From: JBLHOS01 sp047623825
Lineage (GTDB): Bacteria; Pseudomonadota; Alphaproteobacteria; Rhodobacterales; Rhodobacteraceae
NCBI GenBank assembly: GCA_047623825.1
Contig: JBLHOS010000028.1
Span: forward strand, 1-32,911
Direction: 5' to 3'
Length of the DNA stretch: 32,911 bases
This document shows positions 16,220-23,885 of this stretch, one piece after another (the first letter of the stretch is position 1; the number at the start of each line of letters is the position of its first letter). The notes under the pieces were generated by a model. That model was not told where the DNA came from. It worked only from the letters and a program-made list of their open reading frames with translations, and did not search any database. Both the position numbers and the translations under genes were made by a program.

Positions 16220-16819
16220 TCAAATTAGCAACACTTGTGTGCCGTTTTCGACTAGGCCGTAAAGCTCTTCTATCTGTTCATTGTAAAGACCGATGCATCC
16301 GTTTGACGATCGACGCCCAATTTTGCGCGTATCCTGGGTGCCGTGGATCCGATAATATGTCCAGCCGAGGTATAACGCATGGGACCCAAGCGGATTGTCG
16401 GGACCCGGCCCCATGAATTCGGGCCACTCAGGATTACGGATACGCATCTCTGGAGTTGGGCTCCAGCTTGGGCCGACAACCATGCGAACAACTTCGGTTC
16501 TGCCACGGCGAGTCAGATCCTCTGACAGAGGAACAGACGTGGGATATAGCTTATAAATTGCCTCGTCTGCGCTCCAAAAATGCAAGGCACGCGACGTGAT
16601 GTCTACCAAGATCGCACCGTGATCAAGATTTTCAAAGTATGGCTGCCATTCCAGTGTCCGGAAGCTGGAGATGTTGTGGCGTACCGATGTCGAGACATCT
16701 CTTTCGATTTCAACCGTGTCTGCCTGCTGTTGCGCCAGAGCAGGTGCAGCCAAACTGGCAGCAGCGGCGCTTGCCAAGAATCGGCGGCGGTTCAAACAAT
16801 TGGATGGCTTGTTAGTCAT
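16220..16819 (-). CDS. Tat-exported L,D-transpeptidase (YkuD domain), variant active-site motif
   Basis: This is a 199-residue protein with a twin-arginine signal (NRRRFLAS at 10-17, then an alanine-rich core ending PALAQ), so it folds before export to the periplasm. The YkuD domain fills the rest and ends in the active-site block HGTQDTRKIG...SSNGCIG, with H159 and nucleophile C175. These enzymes form 3-3 peptidoglycan cross-links or attach lipoproteins to peptidoglycan. The family motif is usually S-x-G-C-x-R; here the arginine position is glycine (G177, codon GGT), which may alter activity. The ATG at 16819 has GGAGG 5 nt ahead. It is divergent from the CAP-domain lipoprotein, with about 180 nt between them. 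Confidence 0.88.
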   Translation of the reverse strand: MTNKPSNCLNRRRFLASAAAASLAAPALAQQQADTVEIERDVSTSVRHNISSFRTLEWQPYFENLDHGAILVDITSRALHFWSADEAIYKLYPTSVPLSEDLTRRGRTEVVRMVVGPSWSPTPEMRIRNPEWPEFMGPGPDNPLGSHALYLGWTYYRIHGTQDTRKIGRRSSNGCIGLYNEQIEELYGLVENGTQVLLI

Positions 16820-16999
16820 TGTGGCCTCCTTACGGGATCGATGTCTCGCTTCAGTGGGTAATTTATGTTCAGAAATCCGCAGTCGCAATTCAAACTATCG
16901 TCAGCACCAGCGGTTTTGCGCCACTTGTGTTTGATTGAACGCACGTCCGGCTGTAAAGGTCGACGCAACACACAAACTGACTTGGGGCAAAGTTACGCA

Positions 17000-17557
17000 A
17001 TGACACGGCGATTCTTTTTTCTTTCGACTTCATTGCTGGCGCTGGCTGCATGCACCACCACCGCTCCCCGCTTGGGCCCTGACGGCCTGCCCTTGCCGAC
17101 CATCTACCGTATCAATGTAAATGATACGGCACGCATTCAGTTTCGCGTGCTCGACAGCATCAATTCATTGCGCAACGCCGCCGGGTCCGCGCCACTGGTC
17201 CTGAATGCTCAGCTGAACGCAGCGGCAGAAACTCATTCGCGCGATATGTCTGTTCAAAACCGACCGTGGCATTTTGGATCTGATGGATCCTCACCAATAG
17301 ATCGGGCGGCGCGCGTTGGCTATACCGGGACCATTCAGGGTGAGAACATCTCTGAGACATATGAGAGTGAGCTGGAGACAGTTGCGGCATGGATGCAGCA
17401 ACCAGATACCCGTGATGTGATCACTGATTCTAATGCGCGGGATCTGGGTTTTGCCTTTTTCCAAGAAGAGAACGGCAAGATCTGGTGGACGCTTGTCACT
17501 GGTGACGGTGGTACGGTGGGTCCAGTCAACTCACCCACGTTCACCACGACAAGCTAG
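17000..17557 (+). CDS. CAP/SCP-domain lipoprotein
   Basis: This is a 185-residue predicted lipoprotein. The signal is MTRRFFFLSTSLLALAAC, with lipobox LAAC and acylated C18. The rest is a bacterial CAP (SCP/PR-1-like) domain: LRNAAGSAPLVLNAQLNAAA, then the histidine-containing THSRDM and PWHFGSDG, GENISETY, and the closing strand IWWTLVTG. Bacterial CAP proteins are often envelope-associated, and their biochemical activity is mostly unknown. The ATG at 17000 has only a weak SD (GGGG 11 nt ahead); the frame is open upstream to 16865, but the lipoprotein signal fixes the start. Its stop is 2 nt from the stop of the convergent lipoprotein transpeptidase. Confidence 0.85.
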   Translation: MTRRFFFLSTSLLALAACTTTAPRLGPDGLPLPTIYRINVNDTARIQFRVLDSINSLRNAAGSAPLVLNAQLNAAAETHSRDMSVQNRPWHFGSDGSSPIDRAARVGYTGTIQGENISETYESELETVAAWMQQPDTRDVITDSNARDLGFAFFQEENGKIWWTLVTGDGGTVGPVNSPTFTTTS

Positions 17558-17559
17558 AG

Positions 17560-18048
17560 CTATTCAAACACGTCGATGATTGTGCCGTTCTCGACCATTG
17601 CGTAGATCTGACGCATTTCGGCGTTGGTCACGGCAATACAGCCCCATGTCCAATCATCGCCGCGCTGAAACGGGTTTGGCGTGCCATGAATGAAGATATC
17701 ACCGCCGGGCGATTGGCCCAGTGCTGCGGCCTCGGCAATATCTTCGGCGTTCGGGTAGCTGAGCCCAATTGACAGATAGAAGGCACTGTTTGGATTACGC
17801 CGGTTAATGGTATAGCGGCCTTCAGGGGTACGGCCATCACCCTCGACCTGTTTGTCGCCAATAGGCGAAAAGCCAAGCTCAAACTCATAGCTCTCAAGGA
17901 TAGTTGTGCCGTTCAGCAGGTACATACGGCGCGCTGCCTTGTGAACCTCAATCCGAGTGACCTGTGGGCCATCATAGTCGACAAATTTCGTGCAGGCAGA
18001 CAGACCTGCCAGTGCCAGGATCAACCCGGTAATTCTAAGAATGCTCAT
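17560..18048 (-). CDS. L,D-transpeptidase family lipoprotein (YkuD domain)
   Basis: This is a 162-residue small YkuD protein with a lipoprotein signal (MSILRITGLILALAGLSAC, acylated C19). Mature regions are IEVHKAARRMYLLNG, GDGRTPEGRYTI (common early in the fold), and the active site IHGTPNP...TWGCIAVTN, with H121 and C137. The GCIAVTN ending, without the arginine of classical L,D-transpeptidases, is usual in the YafK-like and short YkuD branch, so cross-linking, lipoprotein attachment or an amidase-like role cannot be told apart. The ATG at 18048 has only a weak SD. It follows the SDR gene by 65 nt on the same strand and is probably the last gene of the mtgA-led run. Confidence 0.87.
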   Translation of the reverse strand: MSILRITGLILALAGLSACTKFVDYDGPQVTRIEVHKAARRMYLLNGTTILESYEFELGFSPIGDKQVEGDGRTPEGRYTINRRNPNSAFYLSIGLSYPNAEDIAEAAALGQSPGGDIFIHGTPNPFQRGDDWTWGCIAVTNAEMRQIYAMVENGTIIDVFE

Positions 18049-18113
18049 TTATGCGGTGCTCGCTGCCCTTGTTTATCGCAATGATAGCGGATCTTGCGGG
18101 TGGCGGGAAACCT

Positions 18114-18977
18114 CTAAGCTGGGTCTTCTGCAGCCAGAAGTGCGGCAAGGCCTGCGGGGTAGTCGGGATATTTCAGAGTTACGCCCAGCTCTGTCCGGAT
18201 CCGGGTGTTATCTACACGCTTGCTTTCGGCATAAAAACTGCGGGCCATCGGGGACATATCGGCATTTTCAAAGCCGACAGCGGGCGGCACGGGCAGGCCC
18301 AAAAGAGCGGCAGCATGTGCGATCACATCTTCGGGAGGGGCGGCATTGTTGTCACAAACATTGTAGATCGCGCCGGGATTTGGCTGGTTGATCGACGCCA
18401 ACAGGATCTGCGCGATATCTTCTACATGGATCCGACTGAATAGTTGATTCTTTTTGATGATTCGGCGGGCGGTGCCATTGCGAACCTTGGAAAACGGCCC
18501 GCGCCCTGGTCCATAGATCCCGGCCAGGCGAAAAATATGCAGGGGCATGCCGGTTTGGGCAGCCAAAGATTGCCAGTCAGCCTCTGCCTTGACCCTTGCC
18601 AACCCTCGTTTCGTTGACGGCGTCAGCGGTGTGTCCTCTGTGACCCAGCCCCCCTGATGATCGCCGTAAACACCTGTCGTAGACAGGTATCCAACCCAAG
18701 ATTTTTGGCTCGCGACTGCTGCGATCTGATCGTGCAAGTCGGCCAAGACAGGGTCACCATCAGTTCCGGGCCCAGCTGAGATCAGGATATGTGTGGCGCG
18801 GGCAAGATCAGCCCCCAGATCATCGCCGGGAAAGATGCGAGGCATCACACCTTGTTGTGCCAGATCGGCTGCCTTGTCCGTCGATCGCGTCGTGCCGATG
18901 ACCTCCCACCCCATGGGGATCAGCAATGCCGCCAATGCGCGGGCAGAATATCCGTGGCCAAGACTAAACAAGATCAT
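18114..18977 (-). CDS. NAD(P)-dependent epimerase/SDR-family protein (YeeZ-like)
   Basis: This is a 287-residue extended or atypical SDR. The Rossmann start is ILFSLGHGYSARALA, a G-x-G-Y-x-A variant of the nucleotide-binding motif. STTGVYGDHQG in the middle, then FRLAGIYGPGRGPF and HVEDIAQIL, are the usual SDR landmarks; the Y-x3-K pair is not obvious, as in other YeeZ-like proteins. Substrate unknown. The ATG at 18977 overlaps the queG stop in ATGA, so it is translationally coupled to queG. Homologues are often annotated only as SDR family oxidoreductase or NAD-dependent epimerase. Confidence 0.87.
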   Translation of the reverse strand: MILFSLGHGYSARALAALLIPMGWEVIGTTRSTDKAADLAQQGVMPRIFPGDDLGADLARATHILISAGPGTDGDPVLADLHDQIAAVASQKSWVGYLSTTGVYGDHQGGWVTEDTPLTPSTKRGLARVKAEADWQSLAAQTGMPLHIFRLAGIYGPGRGPFSKVRNGTARRIIKKNQLFSRIHVEDIAQILLASINQPNPGAIYNVCDNNAAPPEDVIAHAAALLGLPVPPAVGFENADMSPMARSFYAESKRVDNTRIRTELGVTLKYPDYPAGLAALLAAEDPA

Positions 18978-20005
18978 GTCAAACGCTCCACCGCCCACCG
19001 GGCCGCATCGGCTACAGTCGGGTCGGCGTCATTGATGAGAGATTGGGCCACGGGGATCAAGTGTGGGCTGGCGCTGTTGCCGATTGCATAGAGCACGTTT
19101 CGCACGAAGCGGTCGCGCCCGATCCGCTTGATTGGGGAACCTGAGAATTTTGCGCGGAAGGCTGCATCGTCCAGCTGCGCCAGCTCAGCCAGTGGCGGGC
19201 TTTGTAAATCGGCGCGACCCGCATAACGGATTTCGGTCGCAGCCACGGCAAACTTGTTCCAGGGGCAAACCGCCAGACAATCATCACAGCCATAGATCCG
19301 GTTGCCAAGCTTGGGGCGCAGCGCCAGATCAACTGGGCCAGAATGCTCAATCGTCAGGTATGAAATGCAGCGCCGTGCATCCAGCTGATACGGAGCAGGA
19401 AAGGCATTGGTCGGACAGATATCAAGGCACGCCGTGCAGCTACCGCAATGGTCCACATCGGGCGCATCAATCGGCAGCTCAACTGTTGTGAATATCGAAC
19501 CAAGAAAAAACCAATTTCCCAGTTCGCGCGACAGCAAATTTGTGTGCTTGCCCTGCCAGCCAAGACCGGCGGCTTGCGCCAACGGTTTTTCCATTACTGG
19601 GGCGGTATCAACAAAAACCTTGATTTGATGATCTGGCTCTTGCTCCAACAGCCAACGGCCCAATCGTTTCAGCCGCTTTTTGACCATATCGTGATAGTCG
19701 CGGTTTTGAGCATAGACGCTGATTGTGGCTTTGTCCCTGTCCTCAAGTGCTTTTAGAGGGTCTGTTTCAGGCGTGTACGGCTCAGCTAGCATGATCACGG
19801 ATTTCGCCTCTGGCCACAAAGCGGTCGGGTCGCCGCGCCAAGTCATCCGCTTTGCCATCCAGTCCATTTGGCCATGGTGATCTTGATCAACGAAGCTGGC
19901 CAGGCGCCCTGGTGCTTGCGGAATTGCATCGGGGCGACAGATGCCCACCTTGGCGAACCCCTCCGCAAGGGCCTGTGCAGTCAGTGCTGATTTCAGAGCG
20001 CTCAA
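18974..20005 (-). CDS. queG: Epoxyqueuosine reductase
   Basis: QueG reduces epoxyqueuosine to queuosine in the anticodon wobble position of GUN tRNAs, using cobalamin and two 4Fe-4S clusters. The protein is 343 residues. Catalytic D133 lies in VDTAPVMEK. Cluster cysteines are C187, C190, C193 and C197 in CGSCTACLDICP, with C213 (RRCISY) and C240, C243, C247 in GCDDCLAVCP completing the two-cluster set. The C-terminal HEAT-like part is usual. The start appears to be TTG at 20005, overlapping the stop of the FzlA-like gene as TTGA; no in-frame ATG occurs before conserved sequence. It also overlaps the SDR gene by ATGA, so three genes are coupled. Confidence 0.96.
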   Translation of the reverse strand: MSALKSALTAQALAEGFAKVGICRPDAIPQAPGRLASFVDQDHHGQMDWMAKRMTWRGDPTALWPEAKSVIMLAEPYTPETDPLKALEDRDKATISVYAQNRDYHDMVKKRLKRLGRWLLEQEPDHQIKVFVDTAPVMEKPLAQAAGLGWQGKHTNLLSRELGNWFFLGSIFTTVELPIDAPDVDHCGSCTACLDICPTNAFPAPYQLDARRCISYLTIEHSGPVDLALRPKLGNRIYGCDDCLAVCPWNKFAVAATEIRYAGRADLQSPPLAELAQLDDAAFRAKFSGSPIKRIGRDRFVRNVLYAIGNSASPHLIPVAQSLINDADPTVADAARWAVERLT

Positions 20006-20667
20006 AAGTCCAAATTTGAATAATGGGGCGGTTGAATGAAGCCCGGGATTTGATCGGCTAAGATCGACCGGAACGCAGGTCGCGATTTGATTTTTGCGTA
20101 CCAGTCTTTGACGATCGCTGACCGGTTCCAGTCAACGTCTGAGATATAGTCGAGGCAGGATAGGTGTGCAGCGGCCGTAAAATCCGCCAGACTTATCCGG
20201 TCGCCCGCCAGCCAGCGGCGATGATCCAACAGCCAGTGCATATAATCGAGGTGCAGTTTGATTTGCTGACCGCCCGTTTTGACTGCCCGTCCATCGGGAT
20301 AACCCCCCCGCATAATTTTTTTGTTCACCCGCTCATAGACCAGATTTGACGTCACCTCATTGTGAAACTTGTCGTCGAACCAAAAGCACATGCGCCGCAC
20401 TTCTGCACGGGCCTTGGGGTCGCTTGGCATAAGCGAGGGTGTTGGCACCGTCTCTTCCAGGTATTCGCAAATCGCCTGACTTTCTGCCATCGTCTGGCCG
20501 TCAATTTGCAAAATAGGCACCTTGCCAGCCGGGTTCCGACGCAGAAAATCGTTCGACGGCTCCCAATATTTTTCATCCATCAACTCAACCTCGATCTTCT
20601 TTTCGGCCAAGACTAGGCGGACCTTGCGGCAAAACGGGGATAGGGCGAAATGATAAAGGCGGGTCAT
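20002..20667 (-). CDS. fzlA: Glutathione S-transferase-fold protein, probable FtsZ-binding FzlA
   Basis: This is a 221-residue GST-fold protein: a thioredoxin-like N-terminal domain (LYHFALSPFCRKVRLVLAEK, then NPAGKVPIL and ESQAICEYLEE) and an alpha-helical C-terminal domain (about 85-200, with WLAGDRISLADF). Length and sequence resemble the alphaproteobacterial FzlA group, which in Caulobacter binds and curves FtsZ filaments and is needed for division rather than for detoxification. The C-terminus (PPHYSNLDF) matches the short hydrophobic tail I recall as conserved in that group. Assignment to FzlA rather than a generic GST rests on memory of homologues. It lies between mtgA (54 nt upstream) and queG (overlapping stop/start), a context fitting a wall or division role. 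Confidence 0.7.
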   Translation of the reverse strand: MTRLYHFALSPFCRKVRLVLAEKKIEVELMDEKYWEPSNDFLRRNPAGKVPILQIDGQTMAESQAICEYLEETVPTPSLMPSDPKARAEVRRMCFWFDDKFHNEVTSNLVYERVNKKIMRGGYPDGRAVKTGGQQIKLHLDYMHWLLDHRRWLAGDRISLADFTAAAHLSCLDYISDVDWNRSAIVKDWYAKIKSRPAFRSILADQIPGFIQPPHYSNLDF

Positions 20668-20721
20668 CGTAAGCTCATCAAAATTATTGTTGTTCTTCTT
20701 TGCAACGCGCCCGAGGAGAAT

Positions 20722-21447
20722 TCAACGCGCAAAGCAGCTATCACGCCCATCGGCGCGGATGGTCGCCGCCCCATCGAGGATTTGAGCCGTGCGATTTCTG
20801 GTCTGTGAGCTGGGGTTTGAGGCGGATCGGCCCTGTGGATTTGGAAGGATGGCGGCAAGACGCGCTGACTGCACGTCACTTAGATTAGCGGCCGAGACAC
20901 CAAAATAATGTTGGGCCGCAGCCTCAGCGCCAAAAACGCCTTCATCAAATTCGATGATGTTAAGATAGACCTCTAGGATGCGGAGTTTGGACCAAAGTGC
21001 TTCAACCATAGGTGTCATAAGTGCCTCAAGGGCCTTACGTGGCCAGGAGCGCCCATGCCACAAGAACGCATTTTTTGTGGTTTGTTGGCTAATGGTTGAA
21101 CCGCCGCGCGCAGCGCCGGCGTTAATGGCCGACCTGATTGCGGTCATGTCAAACCCCCAATGAAGACAGTAATTTGCATCTTCGGCTGCCACGACAGCGC
21201 GCTGCAAAGAGATCGCAATATCTTCAATTGGAACCCAGTCACGGGTGATACCGCCAGTGCGGCGGCCTTCGGCGATCATGTAGGGCGTGGTTGGCGGCGC
21301 GATCACGCCATAAAGTGCGATCCAGAGTGTTGCGAGCGCGGCGATCAAAAGTCCAACCAAGACCACGCGCCGCGCGACCCAGCCAACGGCAGATCGAATG
21401 CGCCGACGTAAAGTTGACGTTTTGGGTTTTGACGCTCGTTTTATCAC
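20722..21447 (-). CDS. mtgA: Monofunctional peptidoglycan glycosyltransferase
   Basis: MtgA polymerises lipid II into glycan strands in the periplasm without a transpeptidase domain. The predicted protein is about 241 residues: a basic N-terminus, one transmembrane anchor (VVLVGLLIAALATLWIALYG, about 28-47), and a GT51 domain. The catalytic glutamate is in AAEDANYCLHWGFD; other GT51 motifs are RGGSTISQQTTKN, KLRILEVYLNIIEF and GVFGAEAAAQHYFG. No ATG fits. I chose GTG at 21447, 8 nt after AAGG; a TTG at 21471 would add eight residues but lacks an SD. It is probably the first gene of the minus-strand run mtgA-fzlA-queG-SDR-transpeptidase, and is divergent from the PaaX-type regulator. Confidence 0.94.
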   Translation of the reverse strand: MIKRASKPKTSTLRRRIRSAVGWVARRVVLVGLLIAALATLWIALYGVIAPPTTPYMIAEGRRTGGITRDWVPIEDIAISLQRAVVAAEDANYCLHWGFDMTAIRSAINAGAARGGSTISQQTTKNAFLWHGRSWPRKALEALMTPMVEALWSKLRILEVYLNIIEFDEGVFGAEAAAQHYFGVSAANLSDVQSARLAAILPNPQGRSASNPSSQTRNRTAQILDGAATIRADGRDSCFAR

Positions 21448-21585
21448 AAGGTTGACCTTAGCGACCGGCAATCGTTTGTTCGAGCCTGAAGTCAGATCCG
21501 AGCCCGTTCACATTGTCGCGCAAATTTGTCGATTTGTTGATATCCCCTTTTGACCATCTGGCCCAGCTGGCATTTAGTCAGCAGC

Positions 21586-22398
21586 ATGACTGAACCGCTT
21601 CGCCCACTATTGGACAAATATCTTCACGGCGAAGGCCGCCTTAGGGCGTGGTCGCTGATTGTGACTATCCTTGGCGACGCCGTAGAAATTCGTGACAAAA
21701 TCATTCCGTCCGCCCGGTTGGCCGCAATTCTTGATCGGCTGGAAGTCAGCTCAGCTGCACAACGCACAGCCCTGTCACGATTGGTTAAAGACGGCTGGAT
21801 GGATCGCAAAAAGTTAGGCCGTAACACGTTCTATAGTTTCTCCAAACGCGGACACGCTGAGTTTATCCCTGCCTCAAGGCTGGTTTATGCCCCACCCCGT
21901 GACCCGGATGATTGTGGTTGGGTGATGGCTGCCAGTGATGCGCAACGTGGGTATGTGGTTGCGCCGGGCTTACAAATTTGGCCAGCGGATACCGCACCAG
22001 ATGTTGTCGGCGTCTCTGTTACCGGATCTTTGAGAATCGCTGCCAATGTGCGCCCATATCCCCTGATTTCAGATCAGCATCAGGTTGAAGCGGAGGCTTT
22101 GGCACATCTTCTTGATACCATGAACAATGGGTTTATGGCCGCTGACGAACTGGATGCCTTGGCGGCGCGTATTATTCTGATCCACCGTTGGCGGCGCTAT
22201 ATCCTGCGGTTTCCCGAGGTTCCAAAGGCTGCGTACTCTGGACGGTGGGTCGGTCAGGACCTGCGCGCGCGGGTTGCTGTTGCCTATTGGGATTTGTCCG
22301 ATCCAGCGGATACTTGGTTGCAACGGCCAACCGACGGGTTCGGCGCCCTTAGCAAGCCGTTCAAACGCTACTACGACCGGTTTAAAAAACGGTCTTAG
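21586..22398 (+). CDS. PaaX-family transcriptional regulator
   Basis: This is a 270-residue regulator of the PaaX type, whose best-known member represses phenylacetate catabolism in response to phenylacetyl-CoA. The N-terminal winged helix spans about 10-90 (AILDRLEVSSAAQRTALSRL, DGWMDRKKLGRNTFYSFS), followed by the PaaX middle and C-terminal domain (IHRWRRYILRFPEVP near 205-220). No paa genes lie in the window, so its target is elsewhere or it controls something else. The ATG at 21586 begins the conserved MTEPLRPLLDKYL; an in-frame ATG 12 codons earlier is less likely. It is divergent from mtgA with about 140 nt between, and its stop overlaps that of the ArsC-like gene. Confidence 0.9.
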   Translation: MTEPLRPLLDKYLHGEGRLRAWSLIVTILGDAVEIRDKIIPSARLAAILDRLEVSSAAQRTALSRLVKDGWMDRKKLGRNTFYSFSKRGHAEFIPASRLVYAPPRDPDDCGWVMAASDAQRGYVVAPGLQIWPADTAPDVVGVSVTGSLRIAANVRPYPLISDQHQVEAEALAHLLDTMNNGFMAADELDALAARIILIHRWRRYILRFPEVPKAAYSGRWVGQDLRARVAVAYWDLSDPADTWLQRPTDGFGALSKPFKRYYDRFKKRS

Positions 22399-22796
22399 GT
22401 TGCTGGTGGCGTCCCGTCTTCTTTCAAGAAATCGGCCGAAAGCGGTCGGTCCAGAAGCGGCAGAACATTTTCGGATCGCCGGCACAATTTGACCCCATTC
22501 CTGCAGGCTACAATCGGCTGGTTCATCAAGATCGGATGTTCAAGCATTGAATCAGGAAAAGCTTGCTCCGTGACATCATCTGCCGTCAGCCCATGCTCCT
22601 CCGCCAGTGATTTTGAGACACGCAGCGCCTGCTTTGGAGTCAGATTTGCAGCTGCAAACAGCGCTTGCAGCTGTGGGCGTGTCCATCCAGTTTTCAGGTA
22701 TTCCACCACGATAGGCGTGTCACCGGAGGCGCGGATCATGGCCAGAAAATTGCGCGACGTGCTGCAATCGGGGTTATGGTGGATGGCGATTTGCAC
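22395..22796 (-). CDS. ArsC-family (glutaredoxin-type) arsenate reductase-like protein
   Basis: This is a 133-residue protein of the ArsC/Spx superfamily. The catalytic cysteine is C11 in HHNPDCSTSRN. Of the three arginines that hold the oxyanion in plasmid R773 ArsC (R60, R94, R107), two are retained as R59 and R106 (KLCRRSE), but the third is glutamine, Q93 in LMNQPIV where INRPIV is usual. It may be a true arsenate reductase with altered affinity or a divergent relative of another function. No arsR, arsB or acr3 lies nearby. It follows the class II aldolase-like gene by 17 nt on the same strand and is likely co-transcribed with it. Confidence 0.85.
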   Translation of the reverse strand: MQIAIHHNPDCSTSRNFLAMIRASGDTPIVVEYLKTGWTRPQLQALFAAANLTPKQALRVSKSLAEEHGLTADDVTEQAFPDSMLEHPILMNQPIVACRNGVKLCRRSENVLPLLDRPLSADFLKEDGTPPAT

Positions 22797-22813
22797 GGGC
22801 CTAAATCCTGCCT

Positions 22814-23548
22814 CTAGTTAAGGTAGTCAGGTTCCTGGACATCAAGGGCCGCTTTTATCTCGTCTAGAAATGCTGCGTCGGCCTCGGGGCAGCCTTCAAG
22901 TTCCTGAGCGGTCTTTTCGGCAACCTCATGTGACAATTCCCGCAAGGGACGGCCAGTTTGCAACGCCAAGATGTAATTGCGGGCGGCACGCTCAAAATAA
23001 TAGAGCCTCGTAAAGGTTTCAGCGACTGTTTCGCCAATAATCAGAACACCGTGGTTGCCCATGATCATCGTGCGAATCGATGGGTCTTGGAACAGTTGGG
23101 CGCAGCGGATGCCTTCTTCTTCCAAGGCAAGGCCGCCATAGCTCTCATCGATGACCTGGCGGTTGTAGAATATGGCAGAGTTCTGATCGATCGCTGGCAG
23201 CCGGCTGTCTTGCAGGCTGGCTAAAACTGTAGCGTAAATTGAATGAACATGCATCGCACAGCGTGCGTGTGGCACGTGGCGGTGCAGGCTGGCATGCAGA
23301 CCCCAAGCCGTTGGGTCTGGCGCATCAATGCCTTGTGCGGTTTTTGGATCGTTAGCGTCGATCACCCAAAGATCCGATGCCTTCATGCGTGAGAAAATAC
23401 GCTTGGGATTTATCAAAAATTCAGACCCATCGCCATTCACGGCACAAGAGAAGTGGTTAGCCACCCCTTCATGCATATCTTCGCGGGCAGCCCAGCGGAA
23501 CGCGGCGGTCAGATCAATGCGGGCTTGGGCGTGTGAAAGTTGGGTCAT
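22814..23548 (-). CDS. Class II aldolase/adducin-domain protein
   Basis: This is a 244-residue protein with the aldolase II/adducin head fold. Zinc ligands are H100 and H102 in AMHVHSIYATV and H166 in MGNHGVLI. The glutamate that acts as catalytic base in fuculose-1-phosphate aldolase (E73 in FucA) has no clear counterpart; the segment reads PTAWGLHASLHRH. So aldol cleavage is doubtful, and the reaction is unknown. The ATG at 23548 has AGGAG 7 nt ahead. It is the first gene of a two-gene run with the ArsC-like protein and divergent from ade. Confidence 0.87.
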   Translation of the reverse strand: MTQLSHAQARIDLTAAFRWAAREDMHEGVANHFSCAVNGDGSEFLINPKRIFSRMKASDLWVIDANDPKTAQGIDAPDPTAWGLHASLHRHVPHARCAMHVHSIYATVLASLQDSRLPAIDQNSAIFYNRQVIDESYGGLALEEEGIRCAQLFQDPSIRTMIMGNHGVLIIGETVAETFTRLYYFERAARNYILALQTGRPLRELSHEVAEKTAQELEGCPEADAAFLDEIKAALDVQEPDYLN

Positions 23549-23885
23549 GGTGATCTCCTGATTGCTCGAAAGGTGCGTCAGGGCTGGGCTGGATGCAAGG
23601 TCTAGCCGAGAGTTGGTTCATGCATAAGTCGCCGGCGCAAAAGTGTGAAAACTTCTGCTAACGCTGCTGACGCGACCCAAGAACATCCACTACCCGGTGA
23701 CGTATTGTGCACTTGGGCAGGTGAAATTGCAGCGGACCCGCAACAAAGGGAAAGACGGCTAGAGCGGTACGTAAGGGGATAGGCATTGGTGCAGACCAAA
23801 GCTGAGACAAGTTCATCAATGAATGCTTTCGGTGTGTCATCTGAAATGACTTGAAGGCGGTTATCGCTTTGTGAAACCATAGGAT
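23549..23885. promoter_or_regulatory. 337-nt divergent intergenic region before ade
   Basis: This region separates the minus-strand aldolase-like gene from plus-strand ade and must contain both promoters. A minus-strand open frame (23602-23910) runs through it and across the ade start, but has no SD, no recognisable domain and a composition unlike the neighbours, so I read it as non-coding. I see no riboswitch, tRNA or strong hairpin. Confidence 0.5.
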
